From assembly GCA_017889705.1 (NCBI GenBank), contig JAGGAB010000014.1, positions 1-64,000 on the forward strand: a DNA stretch of 64,000 bases, written 5' to 3'. The notes below the pieces were generated by a model. It saw only the letters and a program-made list of their open reading frames with translations, had not been told where the DNA came from and did not search any database. Positions 49,637 through 58,672 of this stretch are shown here, in pieces. This DNA is from Bacillota bacterium. GTDB lineage: Bacteria; Bacillota; Negativicutes; Sporomusales; Sporomusaceae. The number at the start of each line of letters is the position of its first letter. Position 1 is the first letter of the stretch. The position numbers and the translations under genes were made by a program.

Positions 49637-50379
49637 CAGTCTCTCACCCGAATCATCGTCCAGGCGCCGACAGCCAATAATGCTATCGTATAAACAGCCA
49701 AAACCCCAACAGACAGCCACGGTGTCTCCAGCCCTGCACCAATTGCCCTGAGCGCATAAGTCGCATGTGTCAGCGGCAGTAAATCAATAAACCATCTGAC
49801 CACACTAGGCAACCGGTCTGGCAAAAAAAAGGTTGCACATAAAAAAGACATCGGTAAAAGCACATACGTATTAAAGCTGGCCATATCCTCATGGGAGTTT
49901 ATCAACATAGCAGCCACCAGTCCCATAGCAGCAAACAACAGACAAGTCAAAGCCAATGTCAAAATAAAGCCCGCATTAACCGCAAGGTTAGCGCCAAACA
50001 CATATGCCAATACAAAAATTACTGCACAGGATATCAGCCCTCTTAGTGCCCCTGCCAGCACTTTGCCGGCAACAAAGGAACCCGGACTGACAGGTGCAAT
50101 CAAATATTCTTCCAGTGTTTTATGATATAGGCGGCTCATATTAAGCGGCGATCCCACTGCGCTAAAACTGATATTCATGGCATTTAGCGCCATAATCCCG
50201 GGAAGAATAAAATCCAGATAATTGCCACCATTAACCGGCAAACTGCGCCCAATCCCCCAGCCAAAAGCCACTAAATATAATACCGGACTTATCATCCGAG
50301 ACAAAACAAACTTGACCAGCCGCCGGTTTAACACCACCCAGTCCCGCCAAAATACCGTGTATACATCTTCCAATCGCAA
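49636..50379 (-). CDS. ABC-2 type transporter permease (orphan)
   Basis: A 247-residue membrane protein with about six spans of the NodJ/DrrB-like ABC-2 permease family (TVFWRDWVVLNRRLVKFVL at the start, YHKTLEEYLIAPVSPGSFVAGK, PLTHATYALRAIG near the end). It starts with TTG 50379 after GGAG. Such permeases export drugs, polysaccharides or lipids, but no ATPase gene lies next to it. The partner must be elsewhere. Confidence 0.85.
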   Translation of the reverse strand: MRLEDVYTVFWRDWVVLNRRLVKFVLSRMISPVLYLVAFGWGIGRSLPVNGGNYLDFILPGIMALNAMNISFSAVGSPLNMSRLYHKTLEEYLIAPVSPGSFVAGKVLAGALRGLISCAVIFVLAYVFGANLAVNAGFILTLALTCLLFAAMGLVAAMLINSHEDMASFNTYVLLPMSFLCATFFLPDRLPSVVRWFIDLLPLTHATYALRAIGAGLETPWLSVGVLAVYTIALLAVGAWTMIRVRD

Positions 50380-50506
50380 TTTGTCTCCAACCTTTCAATA
50401 GTAGGGTAAGAAATAAGGTATATAATCCCGGCAAGGACTATATACCTTATACTATGGCCGTCCAACTATGCTTCTGTCAAGAATAATTTGCTAACTAACA
50501 TCAGAC

Positions 50507-50674
50507 TCAGGACCAAACGGCATTCTTCCAAAACTCCTTTGTCCGTGTAATATCTAAGGCAGCCGGAATTAACGTTTTTGTGTCCCGGCCATCATTAGGT
50601 ATTTTTTCTTTAATTATTTTCTTACTGCTGCCAGGATATTTGCTCTGAGGTACTTGGGTATATGGGCTCTGCAT
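50507..50674 (-). CDS. Small hypothetical protein
   Basis: A 55-residue basic, soluble protein starting at ATG 50674 behind a strong GAGGAGGTGAGG site: MQSPYTQVPQSKYPGSSKKI, ending with RTKEFWKNAVWS. I do not recognise it. The good ribosome binding site and position in an otherwise empty stretch support it as a gene. A longer reading to 50767 is less likely. Confidence 0.5.
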   Translation of the reverse strand: MQSPYTQVPQSKYPGSSKKIIKEKIPNDGRDTKTLIPAALDITRTKEFWKNAVWS

Positions 50675-50787
50675 GACCTCACCTCCTCGCGCCGTACTTG
50701 CATATTCTCTTATAGTATATGCAACAATGGCGCGAGGTATCCTGTTATCCGACATAATAAAGCACACATATTTATAAAAGCTTATCC

Positions 50788-52005
50788 TTAGTTGGAAACA
50801 GCCTCATACTGTAGTTTTGGTACAAGCCGCGCTCCCAAATAAGCCAGATTGGAAGCCCGGAAATGAATCCATTGCCTGCGCGGTACCGTACCGGCAACCG
50901 GCAAAGGCTTATTAATAAAGTCAACAAGGATTGGACGCAACAATTGGAAATCTATCAAAAACCCATCATGTCCATGTGGACTATCGATAACTGCAAAATT
51001 TGTCCGCACTCCTACCCGGCGCATGGTTTCGGCCAATTCTTTCTGCTGGTGCAGCGGATACAAAATATCTGAGCTTACGCCCACAATCAATACCCGTGCT
51101 TTAATACAGGCCAAAGCCTGTTCACAGGATTCATACCCTGAGCTTATATCAAATAAATCCAGTGCACGCAACAGGCAGAGATACGAGTTGGCATCAAACC
51201 TTCTAACAAGACTTGTTCCCTGATGATCCAGATAATTCTCCACTTCAAACTGTCCTTTACGGGTACGGCGGCCAAATTTATATTCCATTGAGTCTTCGCT
51301 CTGATAGGTAATCATGCCTAATGCCCGGGCAGCCGCCAAGCCCTTTTTCGGTCCTGCTTCTCCATAGTACTCGCCGTTTTTCCAGTCGGCATCAAGCATG
51401 ATAGCCTGGCGTCCCACGCGATTATAGGCAATGGCTTGTGGCGAAGAGTACGCTGGCGCGGCAATCACCACAACAGTATCCATAAAATCCGGATAATTAA
51501 CCGCCCACTCCAATGCCTGCATACCTCCCATGGAGCCACCAATTACCATCGCTAAATGCTTGATTCCGAGCTGTTCCAATAACCGCTTCTGTACCTGAAC
51601 AATATCACTAATAGTAATCTCCGGAAAACTTGTCCCGTAAGCCTTACCAGTAGACGGATCAAGTGACGCCGGGCCTGTTGTTCCTTGACAACCGCCCAAT
51701 ACATTAGCACAAATGACAAAAAACCGGTCAGTATCAATTGACCGTCCAGAGCCGATTAGCGGCTCCCACCAGCCTTTTTCATCATAAGGGTCATGAGATG
51801 CTGCATGGCTGTCACCAGTCAGGGCGTGCGCAATTAATACGACGTTATCCGCAGTAGCCGACAACGTACCATACGTTTCATAAGCCACGGTAACATCATT
51901 CAGGCAACCGCCTTGCTTTAAGACAAGCGGATTTTTCGGACTGGCTACCTGAACCAGGTTGAGCTGTTTGCGCCATTTAAAACCCGAAAAAAAGGTAACT
52001 ACCAT
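50788..52005 (-). CDS. metX: MetX, homoserine O-acetyltransferase
   Basis: A 405-residue alpha/beta-hydrolase-fold enzyme that makes O-acetyl (or succinyl) homoserine for methionine synthesis. The nucleophile serine is in VIGGSMGGMQALEW, with the acid and base in the segment ending DSPHGHDGFLI. YGTSFPEITISDIVQVQ is typical of MetX. ATG 52005 follows AGGGAGG. A SAM-I riboswitch is directly upstream, so expression falls when S-adenosylmethionine is abundant. Confidence 0.94.
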   Translation of the reverse strand: MVVTFFSGFKWRKQLNLVQVASPKNPLVLKQGGCLNDVTVAYETYGTLSATADNVVLIAHALTGDSHAASHDPYDEKGWWEPLIGSGRSIDTDRFFVICANVLGGCQGTTGPASLDPSTGKAYGTSFPEITISDIVQVQKRLLEQLGIKHLAMVIGGSMGGMQALEWAVNYPDFMDTVVVIAAPAYSSPQAIAYNRVGRQAIMLDADWKNGEYYGEAGPKKGLAAARALGMITYQSEDSMEYKFGRRTRKGQFEVENYLDHQGTSLVRRFDANSYLCLLRALDLFDISSGYESCEQALACIKARVLIVGVSSDILYPLHQQKELAETMRRVGVRTNFAVIDSPHGHDGFLIDFQLLRPILVDFINKPLPVAGTVPRRQWIHFRASNLAYLGARLVPKLQYEAVSN

Positions 52006-52036
52006 ACGCTCGCCTCCCTTCACTATTTGTATACAT

Positions 52037-52071
52037 TAAAAATGCCCCCTCAAATAAGAGGGGGCATTTAT
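52037..52071 (-). terminator. SAM riboswitch-controlled terminator before metX
   Basis: AAATGCCCCCTC (52040-52051) pairs perfectly with GAGGGGGCATTT (52058-52069); on the minus strand a T run follows. It forms the expression platform. Confidence 0.85.
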
Positions 52072-52082
52072 TCTAGATTGAA

Positions 52083-52197
52083 TCCCCTCTCATCTCCCAG
52101 GAATACTCTGCTTCCTGCTGGAATTAGCACCACTGCATAAAATGCCGGTTGCCGGGTGTCATCGGGCCAGTCCCTCGACCTCTCTGGATAAGAGTTA
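52083..52197 (-). ncRNA. SAM-I riboswitch upstream of metX
   Basis: On the minus strand the S-box elements are clear: CTCTTATCCAGAGAGGTCGA, GGGACTGGCCC, GATGACACCCGGCAACC, GGTGCTAATTCCAGC and the closing GAGATGAGAG. Confidence 0.95.
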
Positions 52198-52223
52198 GCT
52201 ATTTAATTTTTAGTATTGTATAC

Positions 52224-52252
52224 ATGATACTCAACCAGAATACATTTGTCAA
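52224..52252 (-). promoter_or_regulatory. Promoter of the metX riboswitch unit
   Basis: A consensus TTGACA (52247-52252) and TATCAT (52224-52229) are 17 bases apart on the minus strand, placing the transcript start just ahead of the SAM-I aptamer. Confidence 0.75.
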
Positions 52253-52278
52253 GAATATCCTGTCCACAAAATTACAAG

Positions 52279-53388
52279 TTACCCCATCATTTCAAGAAAA
52301 GCCTGTACTCTTGTTTTAATTTGTTCCACATCACCTTGCGAATAATCGGTCTCTACCTGCAGGAACGGTGTATTACCATTTTTCTTTAAGAACTCTTTGA
52401 CTACCCGGCTTTCTACATTATAGGTATGACAGCCCTGCCAGGTGATATCGACAACACCGTCAATCTGATATTCCTCAATCAATTTGGCCAGATTCTCCAG
52501 ACGGATAGGATTGGGGCTCATACAGGAGCAAGGAGTTGCCAGGTATTTCTCGGCAATGGCTTCAAGCGGCGGTTTGGTTTCATCAACAAGTGTGACAAAT
52601 TGCTTCATGCCTGAACAGTTTTCAATATAGACAACCGCTGCACCACAGTCTTCAATGATTTTAATAACTTTTTCCGAACCTACGCCGGTCGGCACTCCAG
52701 TAACCAAAATGCGTTTCGCGCCTTGTGGCATAGCAGCTTCGCCTTTGGCAATGCTTTCCTTCATATCAACGGTAATATCTTTAATTTGTTGAGCAAAATC
52801 TGCCCGGTCAGTAACAAAATTCCGGCCCCACATGAGTTTTAAAAAGTCCTGGCCATTCATAGGAACAGGATCATGCTTCATACATTCGGACAATTCCTGC
52901 ATCAGGCGGCGTTCCTCATTAAGCACTTTTATGGCTTCTTTGAGCTTATCATCAGTAATCTCGGTACCCAGCTCTTTCTCCAGCAATTCCTTTAAGATTT
53001 TCACTTCATTTAGCCAATACGCCTTATCACTGTCATCCAGATAAGTCTGCGGCAGTTTCATAACATGCACAGGTTTAAAGTCCTTCATAAGCTCAAACAT
53101 TTTCTTTTTGCCATCACAGGTCGTTTCGCCAATAATAATATCCGAATAGAGGAAATACGGACACTTATCGGTTACCGCAAAGCCATATGAAGATTTGATA
53201 AGCGGACAAAAATTACGCGGCAATGTTTTTTCCCCGTCAGGAATGGCTTCTTCCTTGGTAGCGCACAACGCAAAGCCCAACGCGTCAGCAGCCAGCACCA
53301 ATTCCTGCGGCGCATACACACAGTAAAACCCGACTACTTTTTTCCCTGTTTCTTTAATACCCTTGAGCATAGTAAATGCATCAGCCAT
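52279..53388 (-). CDS. Double-cubane-cluster protein / 2-hydroxyacyl-CoA dehydratase family
   Basis: A protein of about 369 residues in the HgdB/FldB/BcrB superfamily. Conserved cysteines occur in NFCPLIKSS, ETTCDGKKKMFEL, ATPCSCMSPNP and TWQGCHTYN. This set in a single-subunit protein encoded beside its activator matches the double-cubane-cluster proteins, which hold an [8Fe-9S] cluster and reduce small molecules, rather than two-subunit acyl-CoA dehydratases. Start ATG 53388 follows GGGGAAGAG; ATG 53403 is possible. The physiological substrate of the family is unknown. Confidence 0.82.
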   Translation of the reverse strand: MADAFTMLKGIKETGKKVVGFYCVYAPQELVLAADALGFALCATKEEAIPDGEKTLPRNFCPLIKSSYGFAVTDKCPYFLYSDIIIGETTCDGKKKMFELMKDFKPVHVMKLPQTYLDDSDKAYWLNEVKILKELLEKELGTEITDDKLKEAIKVLNEERRLMQELSECMKHDPVPMNGQDFLKLMWGRNFVTDRADFAQQIKDITVDMKESIAKGEAAMPQGAKRILVTGVPTGVGSEKVIKIIEDCGAAVVYIENCSGMKQFVTLVDETKPPLEAIAEKYLATPCSCMSPNPIRLENLAKLIEEYQIDGVVDITWQGCHTYNVESRVVKEFLKKNGNTPFLQVETDYSQGDVEQIKTRVQAFLEMMG

Positions 53389-53412
53389 AGTCTCTTCCCC
53401 CATATCTATAGT

Positions 53413-54195
53413 TTATTTAGTTCGAACGGCATCCCACGCATACAGCGCGGCACCGATAGACCCGGCAAAAATCGCTTGTTCGTGAGTAATAACCGTGAGT
53501 CCCAGCCTGTCGGCAAGTTCACGCCCAAGTGCCTGATTCCGAGCAACACCGCCAGTAAAGGCAACAGGCGACGTTGGCTGAATACCTGCAGCCATAGCCG
53601 CAACCCGTTTAGCGATGGAAGTGTACAACGCACCAATAATCGCCTCTCGGGGAACTCCGCGATTAACAAGCCCAATAACCTCAGATTCTGCAAATACGGT
53701 ACACATCGCGTTGATCGTACATTCCTGGTTTGGCGCACCCACTTCAAGCTGACCGATCTCAGCCACATCAAGCCCTAGGGCATTCGCCATAACCTGTAGA
53801 AATCGGCCTGTCCCAGCAGCGCATTTGTCATTCATAACAAAATCCAACACTTTGCCGCTGTCATCGGTTCGAATAGCCTTGGCATCTTGCCCACCAATAT
53901 CCAAAACGGTTTTAGCCGCAGGCAGCAAATAAGAAGCACCGCGAGCATGGCAGGTTATTTCGGTCATGGCTTTAGTCACAAACGGCAGATTGGAACGTCC
54001 GTACCCTGTACCAACAATATAGGCCGGTGTATCGGCATTCTGAGCGCCAAGCGCGGCTGCCAGCAGGTTTGCAGCCTGCTCCTTGGGATTCCAGCCCGAA
54101 GGACAGCTTATGTTTTCCATTTGTCTGCCATCATACAAACTTAGTTTTATTGCGGAAGAACCGGCATCAATACCGGCAACCAGTATTTGGTTCAT
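53413..54195 (-). CDS. Activator ATPase (acyl-CoA dehydratase activase family)
   Basis: A 260-residue ASKHA-fold ATPase of the HgdC type. VAGIDAGSSAIKLSLYDG and VLDIGGQDAKAI are the nucleotide-binding loops, and the cysteines in NDKCAAGTGRFLQ and NAMCTVFAESE bind the [4Fe-4S] cluster shared across the dimer. It drives single low-potential electrons onto its partner with ATP. The stop codon lies 9 bases from the annotated end of the double-cubane protein's longest start, so the two are one operon. Confidence 0.92.
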   Translation of the reverse strand: MNQILVAGIDAGSSAIKLSLYDGRQMENISCPSGWNPKEQAANLLAAALGAQNADTPAYIVGTGYGRSNLPFVTKAMTEITCHARGASYLLPAAKTVLDIGGQDAKAIRTDDSGKVLDFVMNDKCAAGTGRFLQVMANALGLDVAEIGQLEVGAPNQECTINAMCTVFAESEVIGLVNRGVPREAIIGALYTSIAKRVAAMAAGIQPTSPVAFTGGVARNQALGRELADRLGLTVITHEQAIFAGSIGAALYAWDAVRTK

Positions 54196-54298
54196 CTGAC
54201 ACCCACCAAATTTATTATAGACTAATTGTAATGCGTCAATCTAAATATTCTATATAGCTATTCGTCGCCAGACTGTGTATTCCTGTTCGGCAAACAAA

Positions 54299-54338
54299 AA
54301 AGCATTCCAGCCGCATAACTGCGTGCCTGGAATGCTTT
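54299..54338 (-). terminator. Terminator after the first cysK gene
   Basis: AAGCATTCCAG (54300-54310) pairs with CTGGAATGCTT (54327-54337); on the minus strand it is followed by TTTTTTGTTTG. Confidence 0.85.
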
Positions 54339-54361
54339 AAGTCATTTAATTATTTTTACGT

Positions 54362-55297
54362 TTATTCTTCCCCAAACAGTGGAGTCGATAAGTAGCGTTC
54401 ACCGGTATCTGGCAGAATAACAACAATGTTTTTGCCTTTGTTTTCCGGACGTTTTGCTAGTTCAGCAGCAGCATGAAGTGCTGCACCGCTAGAAATACCT
54501 ACAAGCAAACCTTCGGTGGTAGCCGCATCTCTGGCAGCCTGGAAAGCTTCGTCAGTCTCAACTTTGAAGATCTCGTCAATGGCTTTGCTATTGAATACAT
54601 CAGGGACAAAACCAGCACCAATACCTTGAATCTTATGCGGACCAGGATTGCCACCAGACAATACTGGAGAATCAGCAGGTTCAACGGCAACTGCCTTTAG
54701 CTGAGGATTACGCTGTTTCAGTACTTCGGCAATACCGGTAATGGTACCGCCCGTACCTACCCCGCCGACAACGATATCAACATTACCGTCAGTGTCACGC
54801 CAGATTTCTTCAGCAGTCGTTTTCCGGTGAACTTCAGGATTAGCCGGGTTTTTGAATTGTTGTGGAATCCAGGCGTTAGGAGTAGTTTTTTGAAGCTCTT
54901 CGGCACGTTCAATGGCACCTTTCATACCTTTGGCACCAGGAGTAAGATCAAGCTGCGCCCCAAGAGCTTTGAGCAGTTTACGGCGTTCAATGCTCATGGT
55001 TTCCGGCATGGTAAGAATAAGTTTGTAGCCCCGGGCTGCTGCCACAAAGGCCAAGCCAACACCAGTGTTACCACTTGTAGGTTCAACAATAACGGTATCT
55101 TTATTGATAAGCCCTTTATCTTCGGCATCTTTAATCATGGCATAACCAATGCGGTCTTTAACACTGCCTAATGGATTAAAATATTCCACTTTTGCAATAA
55201 CTTTGGCGCTCACTTGTCTTTTAGCACCATAATTCTTGAGTTCTACCAGCGGTGTGTTACCAATAAGTTCTGTCAGACTTCCGTAAATTTTAGCCAT
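54362..55297 (-). CDS. cysK: Cysteine synthase (O-acetylserine sulfhydrylase), first copy
   Basis: A 311-residue fold-type II PLP enzyme that makes cysteine from O-acetylserine and sulfide. Lys47 ([11 protein letters not shown]) binds [15 protein letters not shown] contacts the substrate, [12 protein letters not shown] holds the phosphate, and [12 protein letters not shown] carries the Ser that contacts the pyridine nitrogen. ATG 55297 follows AAGGGGATGG. A second, similar enzyme is encoded at 62020-62949. Confidence 0.94.
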   Translation of the reverse strand: MAKIYGSLTELIGNTPLVELKNYGAKRQVSAKVIAKVEYFNPLGSVKDRIGYAMIKDAEDKGLINKDTVIVEPTSGNTGVGLAFVAAARGYKLILTMPETMSIERRKLLKALGAQLDLTPGAKGMKGAIERAEELQKTTPNAWIPQQFKNPANPEVHRKTTAEEIWRDTDGNVDIVVGGVGTGGTITGIAEVLKQRNPQLKAVAVEPADSPVLSGGNPGPHKIQGIGAGFVPDVFNSKAIDEIFKVETDEAFQAARDAATTEGLLVGISSGAALHAAAELAKRPENKGKNIVVILPDTGERYLSTPLFGEE

Positions 55298-55378
55298 AAT
55301 ATCCATCCCCTTAACTTTAATTAATAATATACTACCCTTGTTTACAGCAAATAAGTATAGCGACCCTAAAAAACAAAA

Positions 55379-55416
55379 GGAGGCAATCGAAGCTGACTCA
55401 GCGATCGATTGCCTCC
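55379..55416 (-). terminator. Terminator after the binding-lipoprotein gene
   Basis: GGAGGCAATCGA (55379-55390) pairs perfectly with TCGATTGCCTCC (55405-55416). On the minus strand it is followed by TTTTGTTTTTT. Confidence 0.85.
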
Positions 55417-55499
55417 GGTTTTCCGGTCAGCAAGGAAATATTTACATCGTGTTTTTATACTAGCACGAATATATTTACCTGTCAACCAAAATTTCTAAA

Positions 55500-56669
55500 T
55501 TATAGTTTTGGAGTAATTTTTTCCTTAAACAATTGCTTGCCGTCTTTCATTTCCAGAACAACAGCACTCTTAATCGGATTATGGTTGGCATCAATTGTCA
55601 TCATGCCTGTGCTTAATTGCAAGTTTTTAGTTTGTTCTAGCGCCTCACGGATTTTTTCAGGTTCAGTGCTGTTTGCCCGTTTAATTGCGTCAATCAGAAG
55701 CAAACCGGCATCATAGCCAAGAGCCGAGAAAACGCTAGGTTCTTGATTGTATTCTTTCTTATAGGCTTCAATGAATTTAACCACATTAGGATCAGTATCT
55801 TGAGACGAATAATGGCTGCTGAAATAGGTATTATTCAGCGGAGCTGCTCCGGCGATTTCTACTACTTTCGCATCATCCCAGCCATCAGTTCCAAGGAACG
55901 GCATATTCATACCCATTTCGCGGGCTTGCTTAACGATTTTGCCAACTTCTTCATAATAAGCCGGTAAGAATACGACATCCGGATTCATAGCTTTAATCTT
56001 GGTAAGGGTGGATTTAAAGTCTTGATCTTTTTGCAGGAAAGCTTCCTGACCTAAAATTTTACCACCGTTTTTGGTAAATACTTCAGTAAAAGATTGGGCA
56101 AGACCTTTAGAATAGTCGGAACTGCTGTCAATATAAATAGCTGCGGTTTTCACTTTCAGGGTATTGCTGGCGAAATTAGCCATGATTGTACCTTGAAGCG
56201 GATCGATAAAACAGGATCTAAATGCATAAGGACGGGTTTTGCCATTATCAACGGTAATCTTTTCACTGGTACCGGTTGGGGTAATTACCGGAATTTTGTT
56301 ATCTTGTGATACTTGTAGGGTTGCAATTGTATTGGAGCTTGTTGCCGGACCAAATACGGCTACAACCTTGTCCTGGGTAATTAATTTCGTAATTGCATTG
56401 GTAGCCTCAGCGGCCTCTGACTTGTTGTCAGCCAATACTAATTTGATTTGTTTACCCAAAACACCGCCAGATGCATTAGCTTGCTTAATAGCCAGTTGAA
56501 TACCGTTAACTGCTTGTTTACCGTAGTTGGCTACGCCACCGGTTAACTCAAAGTTGCCGCCAATTTTAATTTCATTAGACGCTTCCTGTTTAGCGCCACC
56601 GCCACAACCGGCTAATGCGCCAGCCATGAGCAATGTGCTTATCGCTACTGCTAACATTTTTTTACGCAT
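55500..56669 (-). CDS. ABC transporter substrate-binding lipoprotein (LivJ/LivK family)
   Basis: A 389-residue type I periplasmic binding protein. A lipoprotein signal peptide is clear: KK, a hydrophobic core and the lipobox LAGC with Cys22. The body has IKIGGNFELTGGVANYGKQA and AVFGPATSSNTIATLQVSQD, typical of branched-chain amino-acid binding proteins. No permease or ATPase gene (livHMGF) is in the window, so the cognate transporter lies elsewhere. The substrate is inferred only at family level. Confidence 0.9.
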   Translation of the reverse strand: MRKKMLAVAISTLLMAGALAGCGGGAKQEASNEIKIGGNFELTGGVANYGKQAVNGIQLAIKQANASGGVLGKQIKLVLADNKSEAAEATNAITKLITQDKVVAVFGPATSSNTIATLQVSQDNKIPVITPTGTSEKITVDNGKTRPYAFRSCFIDPLQGTIMANFASNTLKVKTAAIYIDSSSDYSKGLAQSFTEVFTKNGGKILGQEAFLQKDQDFKSTLTKIKAMNPDVVFLPAYYEEVGKIVKQAREMGMNMPFLGTDGWDDAKVVEIAGAAPLNNTYFSSHYSSQDTDPNVVKFIEAYKKEYNQEPSVFSALGYDAGLLLIDAIKRANSTEPEKIREALEQTKNLQLSTGMMTIDANHNPIKSAVVLEMKDGKQLFKEKITPKL

Positions 56670-56938
56670 ATTTCTTCAATCCCCTCTTTTTCCCCGTATC
56701 AATACACAACTTCTTTCTTACGGTTCCGTTCGCCTGGAGTGTACTGTACTAAGGACTGTACTTTTTCTACTCTCATTGAATATACACCTTTACACGTTTG
56801 TTGTCAATGGACTTTTGCGGGTCTATTTTTAAGAGATTAATGTACGCGATACAAACACATGAAGTTCTGCATAATTCTTCTTTTTCCTGATAATGTAAAA
56901 AACTGCGATGAGTCAACGTAGGCTCACCGCAGTCTATA
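56670..56938. other. Intergenic region between the lipoprotein gene and the first DUF2292 gene
   Basis: No gene is seen. A hairpin at 56902-56933 (ACTGCG/CGCAGT with GAG/CTC) followed on the minus strand by TTTTTTA is the terminator of the DUF2292/HydE unit. The rest is expected to hold the lipoprotein promoter. Confidence 0.6.
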
Positions 56939-57268
56939 TTAAATTCCGTCACCATTGAGTCCAGTAAGTTTGCCAACCCGGTATTTTTCGGTTCTTTCAA
57001 CTTGCATAATCTGGCCTGATTGAATTTGGATAGCCACCTTGCCATACTCCATACCGCTGACAGCCTGTAAAACCCGTGTCTTACAACTGCCTGCATCAGC
57101 CGGCTTATTTACACATTTAGCAGGTTTTTCACCAAAACGGATTTTTTCAAGTTTTTCCATTTGAATAATCCGCGCATCCTGCAATACCAAGGTAACCGAG
57201 CCAAAACCTATTTCTTTAATGGCTTGTTCAATGAGAGCAAGCACTTCTTCTGTTATATCTTTACTCAT
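56939..57268 (-). CDS. Tandem DUF2292 (YezD-like) protein
   Basis: A 109-residue protein built of two YezD-like units: VLALIEQAIKEIGFGSVTLV...QMEKLEKIRFG and RVLQAVSGMEYGKVAIQI...QVERTEKYRVG, joined by a segment with two cysteines. Ordinary YezD is a single unit of about 55 residues, often encoded near sulfur genes. It lies downstream of hydE on the same strand and ends in GDGI, as does its relative at 60502-60855. The function is unknown. Confidence 0.8.
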   Translation of the reverse strand: MSKDITEEVLALIEQAIKEIGFGSVTLVLQDARIIQMEKLEKIRFGEKPAKCVNKPADAGSCKTRVLQAVSGMEYGKVAIQIQSGQIMQVERTEKYRVGKLTGLNGDGI

Positions 57269-57291
57269 TCCTACAATCCCCTCTGTGGCTG

Positions 57292-58344
57292 TTAGGCACG
57301 TTTAGCCCGGAAACCATGAGTCTCCGATACCCTCCGGCCAATACCCGTAATTTTGCCGGTAATGCAAGAACGACAGTGAGCCGGCGTGTCATTAATACAG
57401 ATTTTTCCCGGATACAGCATATATTTCTGGCGGTATTCGCCTTCGGTTACATTTGGCATAACAACATTAGCGCCCCGTTGCAAGGCCAGCACCCGCCCCT
57501 GTGGGTTTAGTGATTCCATAGCTGTTGTTGCCGGAATATTAATATCAGGCAACAACAGACGAGTGAGCGCCATGACTTTGGTACTCAATTCAAACGTACC
57601 GCCGGCCTCTCCCGCCAAGGGCGTATCAGGATTAGGAATAAATGGGCCTACGCCAATCATGTCGGCATCCATAGTTTTAAAAAAGAGAATATCATCAGCC
57701 AACGACTCCACTGTTTGACCGGGAATTCCGACAAGACAGCCTGTTCCCAGCTCAAAACCCAGCTCTTTTAAATCCTGCAAACATCGCACCCGGTTATCCC
57801 AGTTCATACCTGGGTCAAGTTTCTCGTATAATTCTTTATCTGTTGTCTCAATTCTCAGGAGGTAACGATCAGCGCCGGCATCACGATAGGCCTGGTACAC
57901 TTCTCTTGGCTTCTCACCAACACTAACCGTAATCGCCAAACCAAGTTCTTTGATTTTTTTAATGATCGATACCATTTTATCCACATCAAACCATTCGTCT
58001 TCGCCTGACTGCAGCACCACGGTGCGGTAGCCATACGCTTTGGCCTTAGTAGCAAAATCTATAATAGTGTCTTCATCCAGGCGATACCGACTAACTTTCG
58101 GATTATCGCGCCGTAGACCACAATATAAGCAGTTTTGCTTGCACTTGTTAGAAAACTCAATAAGCCCACGCAAATGCACTTCATCGCCCACATATTTCTG
58201 GCGTACCCGGTCGGCGGCAGCAAATAGTTCCGCCTCATACTGCCGATCTTTCAGCAGAGCAACAAGTTCATCTTTAGTAAGTTCATGAGTTGTTTCCGCT
58301 TTATTAATTAGCGCCTCAATGCCGCTATATTTATTCACAGACAT
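57292..58344 (-). CDS. hydE: HydE, [FeFe]-hydrogenase maturase radical SAM protein
   Basis: A 350-residue radical SAM protein of the HydE/BioB branch. The cluster motif is Cys68, Cys72, Cys75 (NKCKQNCLYCGLRR). RTVVLQSGEDEW, MIGVGPFIPNPDTPLAG and the C-terminal NVTEGEYRQKYMLYPGK match HydE, which works on a cysteine-derived Fe precursor for the H-cluster. Neither hydF nor hydG is in the window. A close alternative would be a PylB-type or other BioB-like enzyme, which seems less likely. Confidence 0.85.
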   Translation of the reverse strand: MSVNKYSGIEALINKAETTHELTKDELVALLKDRQYEAELFAAADRVRQKYVGDEVHLRGLIEFSNKCKQNCLYCGLRRDNPKVSRYRLDEDTIIDFATKAKAYGYRTVVLQSGEDEWFDVDKMVSIIKKIKELGLAITVSVGEKPREVYQAYRDAGADRYLLRIETTDKELYEKLDPGMNWDNRVRCLQDLKELGFELGTGCLVGIPGQTVESLADDILFFKTMDADMIGVGPFIPNPDTPLAGEAGGTFELSTKVMALTRLLLPDINIPATTAMESLNPQGRVLALQRGANVVMPNVTEGEYRQKYMLYPGKICINDTPAHCRSCITGKITGIGRRVSETHGFRAKRA

Positions 58345-58443
58345 TGCCTCCTCTCTGACACCCGATTGTTTCTTTTAAATCATCATATATGGTTTTTTTA
58401 GCAGCGTCAATAAAAAATATATGCAATACTTTTAGAATGTCTA

Positions 58444-58472
58444 TTGACAAACCAGGTTGAACTATGTAAAAA
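58444..58472 (+). promoter_or_regulatory. Candidate promoter of the metB/metC riboswitch unit
   Basis: TTGACA (58444-58449) is followed after 17 bases by TAAAAA (58467-58472), about 35 bases before the SAM-I aptamer. Confidence 0.55.
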
Positions 58473-58507
58473 TAGGATTCAATAAATTCTCAACTGAATA
58501 CTGAAAC

Positions 58508-58604
58508 TTATCAAGAGTGGTCGAGGGACTGGCCCTATGACACCCGGCAACCGGCATTTTATGCAAGGTGCTAAATCCAGCGGAGCAATCCGGAAGATGA
58601 GTTA
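58508..58604 (+). ncRNA. SAM-I riboswitch upstream of the metB/metC gene
   Basis: S-box elements in order: CTTATCAAGAGTGGTCGAGG, GACTGGCCC, ATGACACCCGGCAACC, GGTGCTAAATCCAGC and GGAAGATGAG. The core is nearly the same as in the metX riboswitch. Confidence 0.95.
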
Positions 58605-58618
58605 TTTGCGCACATAGG

Positions 58619-58646
58619 CGACTCTTCTTACGGAAGAGTCGTTTTT
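58619..58646 (+). terminator. SAM riboswitch-controlled terminator before metB/metC
   Basis: CGACTCTT (58619-58626) pairs with AAGAGTCG (58634-58641), followed by TTTTT. It is the expression platform. Confidence 0.85.
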
Positions 58647-58672
58647 AATTTTAAACCAGGAGATGATAGTTC

